Counted from the first letter of the stretch, positions 1 through 5,331 are shown. The stretch is 5,433 nucleotides of DNA from Bacillota bacterium (GCA_021820675.1 JAKADI010000010.1:1-5433); one strand, 5' to 3'. The notes: generated by a model from the sequence alone, not told the origin. Numbers and translations are program-made.

Positions 1-13
1 ACGGCAATGGCTG

Positions 14-66
14 CCTCCCCATTCCGGGTCAAAGCTCGGAGTGGGGAGGAATTTCCTGTTTTTTTT
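14..66 (+). terminator. Strong intrinsic terminator of an upstream gene outside the window
   Basis: Positions 14-28 pair with 35-49 as a 15-bp stem with two G-T wobbles and the 6-base loop TCAAAG. Eight consecutive T residues follow at 59-66, after a short spacer. The T-tract lies on the right, so it ends plus-strand transcription coming from a gene left of the window. The gap of about 9 bases between stem and T-run is slightly long, but T-rich sequence begins at 52. Confidence 0.85.
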
Positions 67-211
67 CTTCAGGTCCAATTCACTTACACCGTATTGCGGA
101 AACTCGCGCGCATTGTCGGAGCTGATTTCGTCCGCACCGCATCGATCACTCCAACGGCGTACGACGGAACCTTTCCAGTTGATTGCCGTCTGAGACATAT
201 TCCGGGACTGT

Positions 212-240
212 TTGCGGGACTGATTGCCCTTCCCTTATAT
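212..240 (+). promoter_or_regulatory. Weak candidate promoter for the exported-protein gene
   Basis: TTGCGG at 212-217 and TTATAT at 235-240 are separated by 17 bases, the normal sigma-A spacing. Each hexamer matches consensus only partly (TTG at the -35, about 4 of 6 at the -10). It would give a 5' leader of roughly 65 bases before the start at 312. It is offered only because a terminator lies upstream, so the gene needs its own promoter. Confidence 0.22.
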
Positions 241-296
241 GGCATGGTGAAGATGGAGGGTATGAAACTCCTGACTACGTGACATTGACTGTGTGG

Positions 297-305
297 AAAG
301 GTAGG
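297..305 (+). promoter_or_regulatory. Ribosome binding site deciding the start at 312
   Basis: AAAGGTAGG ends 6 bases before the ATG at 312 and is one base from the ideal AAGGAGG-type sequence. The other in-frame ATG at 306 abuts it directly. The spacing favours 312, although 306 would add only two residues (MY). Confidence 0.55.
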
Positions 306-311
306 ATGTAC

Positions 312-944
312 ATGGTTCCGAAAACGTTGGGCGTTCTTGCAGGGGTTATGGCCGCCATAACGATTGGCGGTAGTGCGCTGGCGGCACAAGCCATAACGAT
401 TAGCCCGGCCAACAATGGTCAGGAAACCATTCAAGGTATTGGAAAGCCTTTTACAATACCGGCAACCAATACCATTGCTCCTGGCAGCTATAATATTGGG
501 GATGGCTCTAATGCCGCAAGTGCGAAAGGAAGTGGGTCTCAAACGACAGATCCAGGGGGCACAGGGGCTTTAACCGCGCAGCAAGAAGGAACCTTAACGA
601 TTTCATATGATCAGAACCTGAACGGATACGAGGCGGTATGGAAGTGGTCGGGCCTTAAAGCGAATCAGCAAGTGATGCTAATCGGGGATAAAGGCACGTC
701 AATAACGACCCAGACGCCAGAAACCCTCCTCTTTGGCACAGCGAGTCCCCAAGGGGGATCAGCGACCATTTTCATTCCCAAGGAAGATTATAAGGCAACC
801 AGTACGACACCGGAAACCTTTGAAATGTTAGCATTGTTTGGATCTACGCCCACGGGCCAGCTTCCCGAGGTTCCCTACGCGGCAGCCTTGCCGTTGACGG
901 CGCTATTAGGCCCCTTCCTGTTTAGGCGTCTGCGAAGAATCTAA
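312..944 (+). CDS. Exported protein with PEP-CTERM-like C-terminal sorting tail
   Basis: This encodes a 210-residue protein of unknown function. The N-terminus is a signal peptide: Lys4, a hydrophobic core at about 6-20, and a likely cleavage site after the Ala-rich SALAAQA at 22-27. The mature part is rich in Thr, Ser, Gly, Gln and Pro. A low-complexity Gly/Ser/Thr segment spans about 58-85, followed by a more ordered part with likely beta-strands (about 90-175). The end has three parts: LPEVPY at 184-189, a hydrophobic stretch at 190-204 and the basic RRLRR at 205-209. That order (short motif, membrane span, Arg cluster) is what sorting enzymes of the sortase or exosortase kind recognise, but the motif is neither classical LPXTG nor exact PEP-CTERM. 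It may instead be a simple membrane anchor. The gene stands alone, with a terminator upstream of its leader and a hairpin after its stop codon. The frame is open further upstream to 183, but a ribosome binding site and the signal peptide place the start at 312 (or 306). Being coding and exported is well supported; function is unknown. Confidence 0.82.
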   Translation: MVPKTLGVLAGVMAAITIGGSALAAQAITISPANNGQETIQGIGKPFTIPATNTIAPGSYNIGDGSNAASAKGSGSQTTDPGGTGALTAQQEGTLTISYDQNLNGYEAVWKWSGLKANQQVMLIGDKGTSITTQTPETLLFGTASPQGGSATIFIPKEDYKATSTTPETFEMLALFGSTPTGQLPEVPYAAALPLTALLGPFLFRRLRRI

Positions 945-965
945 GAATCCCGAAGGTGTTGCAAT

Positions 966-1002
966 ACATGGATGCGGGAATTTAACCCTTCCGCATCCAT
1001 GT
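966..1002 (+). terminator. Hairpin after the exported-protein gene, probable terminator
   Basis: Positions 966-980 pair with 989-1002 as a 14-bp perfect stem apart from one bulged G, with the loop TTTAACCC. It begins 22 bases after the TAA stop. No real T-run follows (TGTCTGTCTCC), so it may be a weak terminator or an mRNA-stabilising 3' hairpin rather than a textbook rho-independent terminator. Confidence 0.6.
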
Positions 1003-1246
1003 GTCTGTCTCCGAACCTTGGAGGGGATGAAGGGATGAACTATTTTTAACGGCATTTTCCAATTTGACAGGCCGTATGTACAGTCTGTCGTTCTTTGCCC
1101 GCATTACCTGATCAAGTTCTAGGGTTGGCTCAAAAGGCCGCTCACGGTATTTGTACCCCTCGTATCACGTTTATCTTAGGTGTCTTCGGTTTTTTAACCG
1201 TAAGCGGATAGCCGTGTGAAGCACAACTGTCGGGGATAAATTTCTT
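1003..1246. other. Intergenic spacer between convergent genes, no gene seen
   Basis: The plus-strand exported-protein gene and the minus-strand panE end facing each other across this spacer. It holds a tandem 8-base repeat, GGGATGAA, at 1024-1031 and 1032-1039. It also has a small inverted repeat (GACAG at 1066-1070, CTGTC at 1085-1089) and a 5-bp hairpin CGGTT/AACCG at 1187-1200. None is strong enough to name. I see no convincing terminator for the minus-strand operon. Confidence 0.5.
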
Positions 1247-2146
1247 TCATTCTTCATGCGGATCCATGCTATGAATCACCTGTATGATAGCACGGTGGGT
1301 GGGAACATTCACCTGATATTGATGGGCCATCTTAATGAGATATCCATTGATGGCATCGATCTCGGTGGGTCTGTGGCGCTCGACATCCTGCAACATTGAG
1401 GACTTATTGGATTGTGTCGCCTGGCATAGCTCAATAAGACGCGAGGGTAAATCGTCCCCGACAGAGATACCTAACGCTTGCGATACCGTTTGCGCCTCAT
1501 TAAGTAGTGGTTGAGATGTCAACCACAGGGGAATTTTCAGCAATTCACCATTGGTAACATTGGCCAAAGCGGTCAAAGGATTGATAATGCTGTTGAGAAT
1601 GAGTTTAATCCACCGTTCTCTTCTAATCATTGCCGGTGAAAGAACTGTCCAGTTCCGAATGTTCAGTGTCTGCAACTGTTGTTGCCAAAATGGCCAGAGA
1701 GGATGAGGAATGGTCGGAACGAAACATTGGCCTTTTGCACTTACACGGGCTGCCGGCCATGTTGTTTGCTTATCCCAATAACCCGTGACGGCATCGGTGG
1801 TGATCCCTACCATCAGTTGTTCTGGGGTAAGGGGGGGGATTAAAGCTTCTTCTTGTCCCATGCCATTCATCAGCGAAATGACCAGTAGATCAGGCGAAGC
1901 CTGTTGTAAAAATGTCCTGACAATCGGCATGGCCGGCCATTTCACCGCCAAGATGACGACGTCAAATAAGGATGGGGTGGCCTCGGACCAAGAAATAACA
2001 CGGGGATTCACCGTGTACTCCATGCCGTCTTGAACAAGAAGAAACGGCCCACTATACCGTCCCACCATGATGGGATGCAATGGACTAAATAAGTAGGCAT
2101 AGTAGCGGGCCATAGCTCCTGTTCCCAAAATGCCCAATCTGATCAT
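1247..2146 (-). CDS. panE: 2-dehydropantoate 2-reductase (ketopantoate reductase)
   Basis: This cytoplasmic enzyme reduces ketopantoate to pantoate with NADPH, the second step of pantothenate (CoA) synthesis. The 299 residues match the usual length for the family. The N-terminal Rossmann domain opens with GTGAM (Gly8, Gly10) for the nucleotide phosphate. Lys69 in VKW and Asn94 in MNG are the conserved residues around the active site. The C-terminal helical domain carries Lys181 in KLILNSIINPLTAL, matching catalytic Lys176 of E. coli PanE, then NGEL at 199-202. Next comes SSMLQD at 249-254, and TEIDAINGY at 261-269, where Glu262 matches E. coli Glu256. All key residues are present, so it should be active. 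Its start codon overlaps the stop of panB (ATGA, 2143-2146). Only a weak purine stretch lies upstream of it, so translation is probably coupled to panB. The family also includes reductases with other substrates, but the panB partner makes ketopantoate the clear choice. Confidence 0.93.
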   Translation of the reverse strand: MIRLGILGTGAMARYYAYLFSPLHPIMVGRYSGPFLLVQDGMEYTVNPRVISWSEATPSLFDVVILAVKWPAMPIVRTFLQQASPDLLVISLMNGMGQEEALIPPLTPEQLMVGITTDAVTGYWDKQTTWPAARVSAKGQCFVPTIPHPLWPFWQQQLQTLNIRNWTVLSPAMIRRERWIKLILNSIINPLTALANVTNGELLKIPLWLTSQPLLNEAQTVSQALGISVGDDLPSRLIELCQATQSNKSSMLQDVERHRPTEIDAINGYLIKMAHQYQVNVPTHRAIIQVIHSMDPHEE

Positions 2147-2994
2147 TGACTAGACCCGGGCTCCGACGATTGATATTCCTGCAAGAAGTGGTTCCAGGCG
2201 TTATCGGTGATGTGATAAGTTTCAGAGTTGTGGGGAAACGAGTGGTCCATGACAGCTTGGCGATAGTCTTGCAAACCTTGAATCATGATGTTTCGAATGT
2301 CGGCAAATGGCCGTGCGAATTTTGGCACATGGGGACTTAACCCCAAACAATCATGGAACACCAAGACTTGTCCATCCACATGGGGCCCGGCGCCAATACC
2401 GATGGTGGGAGTGTCGATATGATCGGTGACAAAGCGGGCTACTCGATCGGGAATCCCCTCCAAGACAATCGCTGTGACCCCATGAGCACTTAATTCCTCA
2501 GCATCGCGAATGAGACGGGCAATACTTTCAGAAGTCTTAGCCTGGACTTTGTATCCCCCCATGACGTGAACACTTTGAGGGGTAAGTCCTAAATGGCCGA
2601 TTACCGGAACTTTTTCTTTAATCAGGGCATCGACAACGGGAATCACGTCGTGCCCGCCTTCCAGTTTTACGCCGTTGGCAAGGGATTCTTGCATGATCCG
2701 CCTGGCGTTGGTCAGCGCCGTCGGCACATCAGGATAGGTTAAAAACGGAAAGTCGACAATCATCATGGTATGGGGAGCTCCCCGGCGAACCATTGTGGCG
2801 TGATGAATCATATCACTAAGTGTAACGGGGATTGTGGAATCATAGCCCATAGTGGTCATGCCTAGGGAGTCGCCCACAAGAATGACGTCAATCCCAGCCT
2901 CTTCCGAAACCTGGGCTTGGATCACGTCGTAAGCCGTCATCCACACTAAAGGCCGTTGTCCTTTCAACGCGCGTATCTCAGGTGCAGTGAGCAT
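2143..2994 (-). CDS. panB: 3-methyl-2-oxobutanoate hydroxymethyltransferase (ketopantoate synthase)
   Basis: This enzyme transfers a one-carbon unit from 5,10-methylenetetrahydrofolate to 2-oxoisovalerate, giving ketopantoate, the first committed step of pantothenate synthesis. The family forms cytoplasmic (beta/alpha)8-barrel decamers that need Mg2+. Visible signatures in order: TAYD at 20-23; VGDSLGM at 40-46 with Asp42 as metal ligand; DFPF at 81-84 with metal ligand Asp81; VKLEGG at 109-114 with Glu112; HLGLTPQ at 134-140; GGYKVQ at 146-151. These are followed by VLEGIP at 177-182 with the catalytic Glu179, IGIGAG at 198-203, GQVLVFHD at 208-215 and PKFARP at 224-229. At 283 residues it is about 20 longer than E. 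coli PanB (264), the extra being a C-terminal tail after about 255. The start is fixed by a GGAGG site 6 bases upstream. It is the first gene of a panB-panE operon; panC and panD are not adjacent. Confidence 0.96.
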   Translation of the reverse strand: MLTAPEIRALKGQRPLVWMTAYDVIQAQVSEEAGIDVILVGDSLGMTTMGYDSTIPVTLSDMIHHATMVRRGAPHTMMIVDFPFLTYPDVPTALTNARRIMQESLANGVKLEGGHDVIPVVDALIKEKVPVIGHLGLTPQSVHVMGGYKVQAKTSESIARLIRDAEELSAHGVTAIVLEGIPDRVARFVTDHIDTPTIGIGAGPHVDGQVLVFHDCLGLSPHVPKFARPFADIRNIMIQGLQDYRQAVMDHSFPHNSETYHITDNAWNHFLQEYQSSEPGSSQ

Positions 2995-2999
2995 AAAAA

Positions 3000-3005
3000 C
3001 CCTCC
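3000..3005 (-). promoter_or_regulatory. panB ribosome binding site
   Basis: On the minus strand GGAGGG lies just ahead of the ATG at 2994, with five or six T/G bases between. This is a near-ideal Shine-Dalgarno sequence and settles the panB start. Confidence 0.85.
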
Positions 3006-3024
3006 ATCTATCATTATCAAATCG

Positions 3025-3040
3025 AGTCTTATATAAGACT
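3025..3040. promoter_or_regulatory. Perfect 16-bp palindrome, candidate operator in the panB promoter region
   Basis: AGTCTTATATAAGACT is a perfect inverted repeat with no spacer, centred 39 bases upstream of the panB start codon. With no loop bases it suits a dimeric repressor site better than an RNA hairpin. Its TATATA centre could also be a -10 element on the minus strand: TTATAA lies 17 bases upstream of it in that direction. I cannot match it to the operator of a known regulator. Confidence 0.5.
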
Positions 3041-3075
3041 TCAACTTTGTATTTATAACTTTATATCGTGGGTAT

Positions 3076-3104
3076 CTGACAATTGCTTAGATTGATTTCA
3101 TTAT
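3076..3104 (+). promoter_or_regulatory. Candidate sigma-A promoter of the acyl-CoA dehydrogenase operon
   Basis: CTGACA at 3076-3081 (5 of 6 to consensus) is followed after 17 bases by CATTAT at 3099-3104 (4 of 6). A better -10, TATAGT at 3102-3107, lies in the same place but with 20-base spacing. Transcription would start near 3112, at or beside the 12-bp palindrome. Hexamer matches and location support it; no mapping is possible here. Confidence 0.4.
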
Positions 3105-3114
3105 AGTCGTTCTC

Positions 3115-3126
3115 CGCGAATTCGCG
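3115..3126. promoter_or_regulatory. Perfect 12-bp palindrome in the 5' leader of the dehydrogenase operon
   Basis: CGCGAATTCGCG is self-complementary over its full length and GC-rich at both ends, in an otherwise AT-rich spacer. It lies just downstream of the candidate promoter and 41 bases before the GTG start, where a bound repressor would block initiation. It may be an operator or chance; no regulator is identified. Confidence 0.35.
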
Positions 3127-3152
3127 ATAGAATGAACGTGAAGTCGACCTGT

Positions 3153-3160
3153 AAAGGGGA
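3153..3160 (+). promoter_or_regulatory. Ribosome binding site that selects the GTG start at 3168
   Basis: AAAGGGGA ends 7 bases before the GTG at 3168. The in-frame ATG at 3132 has only CGCGATAGA ahead of it, which is not a ribosome binding site. This moves the protein start 12 residues downstream of the longest frame. Confidence 0.7.
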
Positions 3161-3167
3161 AATCCAT

Positions 3168-4307
3168 GTGAATTGGGATTTAACACACGATGAGCAATTG
3201 ATTCAACAGACTGTCCGGGAATTTGCTGATGAAAGGGTACGGCCGGGAGCCGACAGACGAGACGAAACGGGTGAATTTCCTTGGGACATTATGCAAGAAA
3301 TGGGAAAAATGGGCTTTTACGGCTTGCCGTTTTCTGAAGAGTGGGGCGGTTCTGGCGGCAATACCCTCAGTTATGCCTTAGCCGTGGAAGAGATTGGGCG
3401 AGTAGATGCCTCATTGGGATTGGGTTTTGCGGCACATGTCTCCTTGGGATGTTCACCGGTTGCGCAGTTTGGTACCACGCAGCACAAAGAGCGCTATCTG
3501 GTCCCGGCGATCCAAGGAGAATTTTTAGCCGCTTTTGGATTGACCGAACCCGAAGCCGGGTCGGATGCAGGCGGCACCAAGACATTTGCCCTGAAAGACG
3601 GCAATGTTTATCATATTTCTGGTACCAAGATTTTCATCACGAACGCCAAACACTCCGGCTACATTGTGGCAACAGCACGGATTAACCGGCAGCAACGAGA
3701 AATATCAGCTTTTATCATTCCCCAAGGCGTTCCGGGACTTCGAATTACGGCCAATTATAAGAAAATGGGTATGCGATCGAGTGAGACCTGTGAAGTTTAT
3801 ATGGATAAAGTTGAAATTCCTGAGGAGAACGTTTTAGGGAAGACTGGTAAAGGATTTCATCAATTTCTCGATATCTTGGATGGAGGGCGGATTAGTATTG
3901 GGGCACTGAGTGTCGGGGTTGCCCAAGGTTGTTTGGATGCTTCATTGTCATACAGCCGTCAGCGCAAACAATTTGGAAAGACGCTGGATCATTTTCAGGC
4001 GATCCAGTTTAAATTAGCCGATATGGCGATGGAGGTTGAACTGGCACGCATGATGGTACTTAAGGCGGCGTGGTTGAAAGACCAACACCGCCCTTATGCT
4101 AAAGAGGCGGCCATGGCGAAGTTATTTGCATCGGAAACGGCTATGCGGGCAGCGTTGCAAGCGGTGCAAATTCATGGAGGAGCGGGGTATATGCATGACT
4201 TCCCGGTAGAGCGCTTTATGCGGGATGCGAAACTCCTGGAAATTGGAGAAGGCACATCCGAAATTCAGCGGGTTGTTATTGCCCGTCAATTGGGGATCAA
4301 CAATTAA
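3168..4307 (+). CDS. Acyl-CoA dehydrogenase, short/branched-chain (SCAD-like) type
   Basis: This FAD enzyme introduces the alpha-beta double bond into an acyl-CoA and passes electrons to electron-transfer flavoprotein. From the GTG start it has 379 residues, the normal family length, and begins NWDLTHDEQ like typical members. The helical N-terminal domain (about 1-118) is followed by the first signature, LTEPEAGSD at 125-133, in the beta-domain that cradles [17 protein letters not shown] (237-250) and [11 protein letters not shown] at 261-271 are typical of butyryl-CoA/short-chain dehydrogenases. The second signature, QIHGGAGY, spans 334-341. The catalytic base is Glu361 in GEGTSEIQR, the SCAD/MCAD position. 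The isovaleryl-CoA dehydrogenase position in the LDGGR segment has no Glu. Chain length cannot be fixed from sequence. The downstream YngHB-like carrier hints at branched-chain acyl-CoA degradation, as with Bacillus YngJ, MmgC or isovaleryl-CoA type enzymes. It is the first gene of a three-gene operon, and its TAA shares one base with the next ATG (TAATG). Confidence 0.93.
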   Translation: MNWDLTHDEQLIQQTVREFADERVRPGADRRDETGEFPWDIMQEMGKMGFYGLPFSEEWGGSGGNTLSYALAVEEIGRVDASLGLGFAAHVSLGCSPVAQFGTTQHKERYLVPAIQGEFLAAFGLTEPEAGSDAGGTKTFALKDGNVYHISGTKIFITNAKHSGYIVATARINRQQREISAFIIPQGVPGLRITANYKKMGMRSSETCEVYMDKVEIPEENVLGKTGKGFHQFLDILDGGRISIGALSVGVAQGCLDASLSYSRQRKQFGKTLDHFQAIQFKLADMAMEVELARMMVLKAAWLKDQHRPYAKEAAMAKLFASETAMRAALQAVQIHGGAGYMHDFPVERFMRDAKLLEIGEGTSEIQRVVIARQLGINN

Positions 4308-5008
4308 TGCCCATGCGATTGCCTTTCTGGACGACAACCGATCCCAGATGGGTTGGCCAATTAAGTAAACAGAGGCTCTCGTATTGGGGACGAAAAAAGC
4401 ATTATCCCTTTTTACCTTTGTGCTGGGCTGATATAGTTGCCGGCTGGCTTAGCGGCTGTACATTTTCTATCGAACGACCAGGTCAGTGCATGCCTTCTCT
4501 GCCGTTGGCTTTGACGGTAAACGATATTCCGGAGAGTTTTCCGGCGCCTTGGGCCTTCACGTCACCAGCCTTTGGCCGTCAATGGCTTTTCTCGCACCAG
4601 GCGGTTTATGCTGCTTTGGAAGCTTTTAGGGCGTGGGGAATCGGCGAGGTGGTTGGAGGTCCTTTTTGGATTCGCTGGATGGGAATTTTGACTCCAAGAA
4701 ATCCTCAAAATAACCGGGTGTTTGTTTTCCGTTCTTCGCCTTTACCGGGTTTTTGGGCGTATCAGAACGAAGAGCAAATTTTGTTGTGGCATCCTTACGT
4801 TCTGGGACCAGTGGGCTTATGGGAGAAAGGCGGGATAACACCGTCTTTAGGATTGGCCATAAGGCAGGACGATCAAAAGCACAGGTATTGGCGCGGTGAA
4901 GCGGTCACGGACGGTATCTGGGCTTCTGATGGATTTCACCCGGTGGTAGCGCGCGACGGGTGGGTATGGGACCAATACATGAAAGATAAAGGAGACTTGG
5001 GTTTATGA
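4307..5008 (+). CDS. Tryptophan-rich protein of unknown function, coupled to dehydrogenase and biotin carrier
   Basis: I do not recognise a family for these 233 residues. The frame is very likely real: it starts inside the dehydrogenase stop (TAATG), ends inside the carrier start (ATGA) and has no internal stop. A GGGG sits 11 bases before the ATG at 4307; an in-frame ATG at 4313 is an alternative start. Composition is striking: 17 Trp (7.3%) spread over the whole chain at 8, 15, 27, 40, 47, 82, 93, 110, 121, 124, 150, 161, 172, 195, 205, 219 and 221. It is also rich in Pro, Phe and Gly. There are three Cys (39, 51, 61), no signal peptide and no clear membrane span, so it is probably cytoplasmic. 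The segment about 97-129 (a helix, then GGPFWIRWMGILTP) vaguely recalls the core of biotin/lipoate protein ligases (helix, KWPND, GILTE). However, the KWPND lysine and the GRGRRGR loop are absent, so this is a hypothesis only. It may help assemble or biotinylate the neighbouring carrier, or act with the dehydrogenase. Confidence 0.82.
   Translation: MPMRLPFWTTTDPRWVGQLSKQRLSYWGRKKHYPFLPLCWADIVAGWLSGCTFSIERPGQCMPSLPLALTVNDIPESFPAPWAFTSPAFGRQWLFSHQAVYAALEAFRAWGIGEVVGGPFWIRWMGILTPRNPQNNRVFVFRSSPLPGFWAYQNEEQILLWHPYVLGPVGLWEKGGITPSLGLAIRQDDQKHRYWRGEAVTDGIWASDGFHPVVARDGWVWDQYMKDKGDLGL
4988..4995 (+). promoter_or_regulatory. Ribosome binding site of the biotin carrier gene
   Basis: AAAGGAGA lies inside the end of the preceding gene, its GGAG ending 10 bases before the ATG at 5005. 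The carrier therefore has its own good initiation site in addition to the ATGA coupling, which could allow it to be made in excess of its neighbour. Confidence 0.75.
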
Positions 5009-5220
5009 CAAGTGTAGTGGCGACTTTGGCCGGTACGGTATTCAAAGTTTTGGTGAAGCCGGGTGATGTGATTTCGCCGGGGCAGGAAGTCGTGCGTTTG
5101 GAATCCATGAAAATGGAGATCCCCATTGAAGCAGAGTCGGGAGGCGTCGTGACAGAAGTTGTCGTGCACGAAGGCGACTTCGTGAACGAAAGCGATCCGC
5201 TCATTATACTAGGAGAATAG
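5005..5220 (+). CDS. Stand-alone biotin carboxyl carrier protein (biotinyl domain)
   Basis: This small cytoplasmic carrier has 71 residues and is a single biotinyl/lipoyl-type beta-barrel. The attachment site is ESMKM at 33-37, with Lys36 carrying the biotin; the flanking Met residues are typical of biotin rather than lipoate domains. The hairpin turn before it (KPGD 18-21, PGQEV 25-29) and the second half, PIEAESGGVV at 40-49 and EGDFVNESDPL at 56-66, complete the fold. Size and sequence resemble the free carrier YngHB of Bacillus. There it works with a separate biotin carboxylase in a branched-chain acyl-CoA carboxylase-type locus. It lacks the Pro/Ala-rich N-terminal part of acetyl-CoA carboxylase AccB. 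Its ATG overlaps the stop of the Trp-rich gene, and it is the last gene of the operon. No biotin carboxylase or carboxyltransferase gene is in this window, so its partners must be encoded elsewhere. The carboxylase it serves (3-methylcrotonyl-, propionyl- or acetyl-CoA) is not shown. Confidence 0.92.
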   Translation: MTSVVATLAGTVFKVLVKPGDVISPGQEVVRLESMKMEIPIEAESGGVVTEVVVHEGDFVNESDPLIILGE

Positions 5221-5241
5221 CATAGACGGGATATGAGGATA

Positions 5242-5271
5242 GACACCGGCGGGGTTTTGAGGGCCGGTGTC
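5242..5271 (+). terminator. First hairpin after the operon
   Basis: GACACCGGC at 5242-5250 pairs perfectly with GCCGGTGTC at 5263-5271, around a 12-base loop. It begins 21 bases after the TAG. No T-run follows directly; it stands just ahead of a second hairpin that has one, so the two probably act together as a 3' end or mRNA-stabilising structure. Confidence 0.6.
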
Positions 5272-5274
5272 AGT

Positions 5275-5330
5275 CATTGACCAGACTTTGAAAGTCGGTT
5301 ACTCAATGATGTTTTAATTTTTTCCTTTTT
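5275..5330 (+). terminator. Rho-independent terminator of the acyl-CoA dehydrogenase operon
   Basis: The stem is built from CATTG (5275-5279) with CAATG (5304-5308), ACC (5280-5282) with GGT (5297-5299), and GACTT (5284-5288) with AAGTC (5292-5296). It has a TGA loop, a bulged A and a four-base internal bulge TACT. A T-rich tract with only AA and CC interruptions runs from 5312 to about 5331. This ends the three-gene operon. Confidence 0.75.
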
Positions 5331-5331
5331 T

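Larger units (their letters stand above)
67..311. other. Intergenic leader, no gene supported
   Basis: This stretch separates the upstream terminator from the exported-protein gene. A plus-strand frame stays open from 7 to 282, but it runs through the terminator stem and its translation resembles no family, so I do not call it. A 7-base direct repeat, GGGACTG, occurs at 204-210 and 216-222. I recognise no riboswitch or tRNA here. Confidence 0.5.

Noticed and set aside
1..189. 8-base inverted repeat ACGGCAAT (1-8) and ATTGCCGT (182-189)
   Set aside because: It is short, far apart and has no mobile-element coding sequence between; expected by chance.
7..282. Open plus-strand frame of 91 codons
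   Set aside because: It runs through a strong terminator stem and T-run at 14-66, has no ribosome binding site, and its translation resembles no protein family.
183..311. Upstream extension of the exported-protein frame to an ATG at 183
   Set aside because: It would place 43 unrelated residues ahead of a clear signal peptide, and there is a ribosome binding site just before 312.
84..542. Minus-strand frame of 152 codons
   Set aside because: It is antisense to the signal-peptide gene and crosses its leader, with no recognisable motif; a shadow frame.
1064..1092. TTGAC-type -35 hexamer (TTGACA) in the spacer after 1003
   Set aside because: No acceptable -10 hexamer lies 15-19 bases downstream, and no plus-strand gene follows.
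1184..1204. CGGTT/AACCG hairpin as terminator for the panB-panE operon
   Set aside because: The stem is only 5 bp plus a bulged extension, and on the minus strand no T-run follows it. It may be chance.
3341..3837. Overlapping short frames inside the dehydrogenase gene on both strands
   Set aside because: The dehydrogenase has full family signatures throughout this stretch, so the others are shadows.
4307..5008. Trp-rich protein as acetoacetate decarboxylase or a standard biotin ligase
   Set aside because: The length fits, but the characteristic lysine motifs of either family are not visible, so no name is assigned.
4905..5246. Minus-strand frames over the biotin carrier gene
   Set aside because: The plus strand encodes an intact ESMKM biotinyl domain with its own ribosome binding site; the antisense translations look random.
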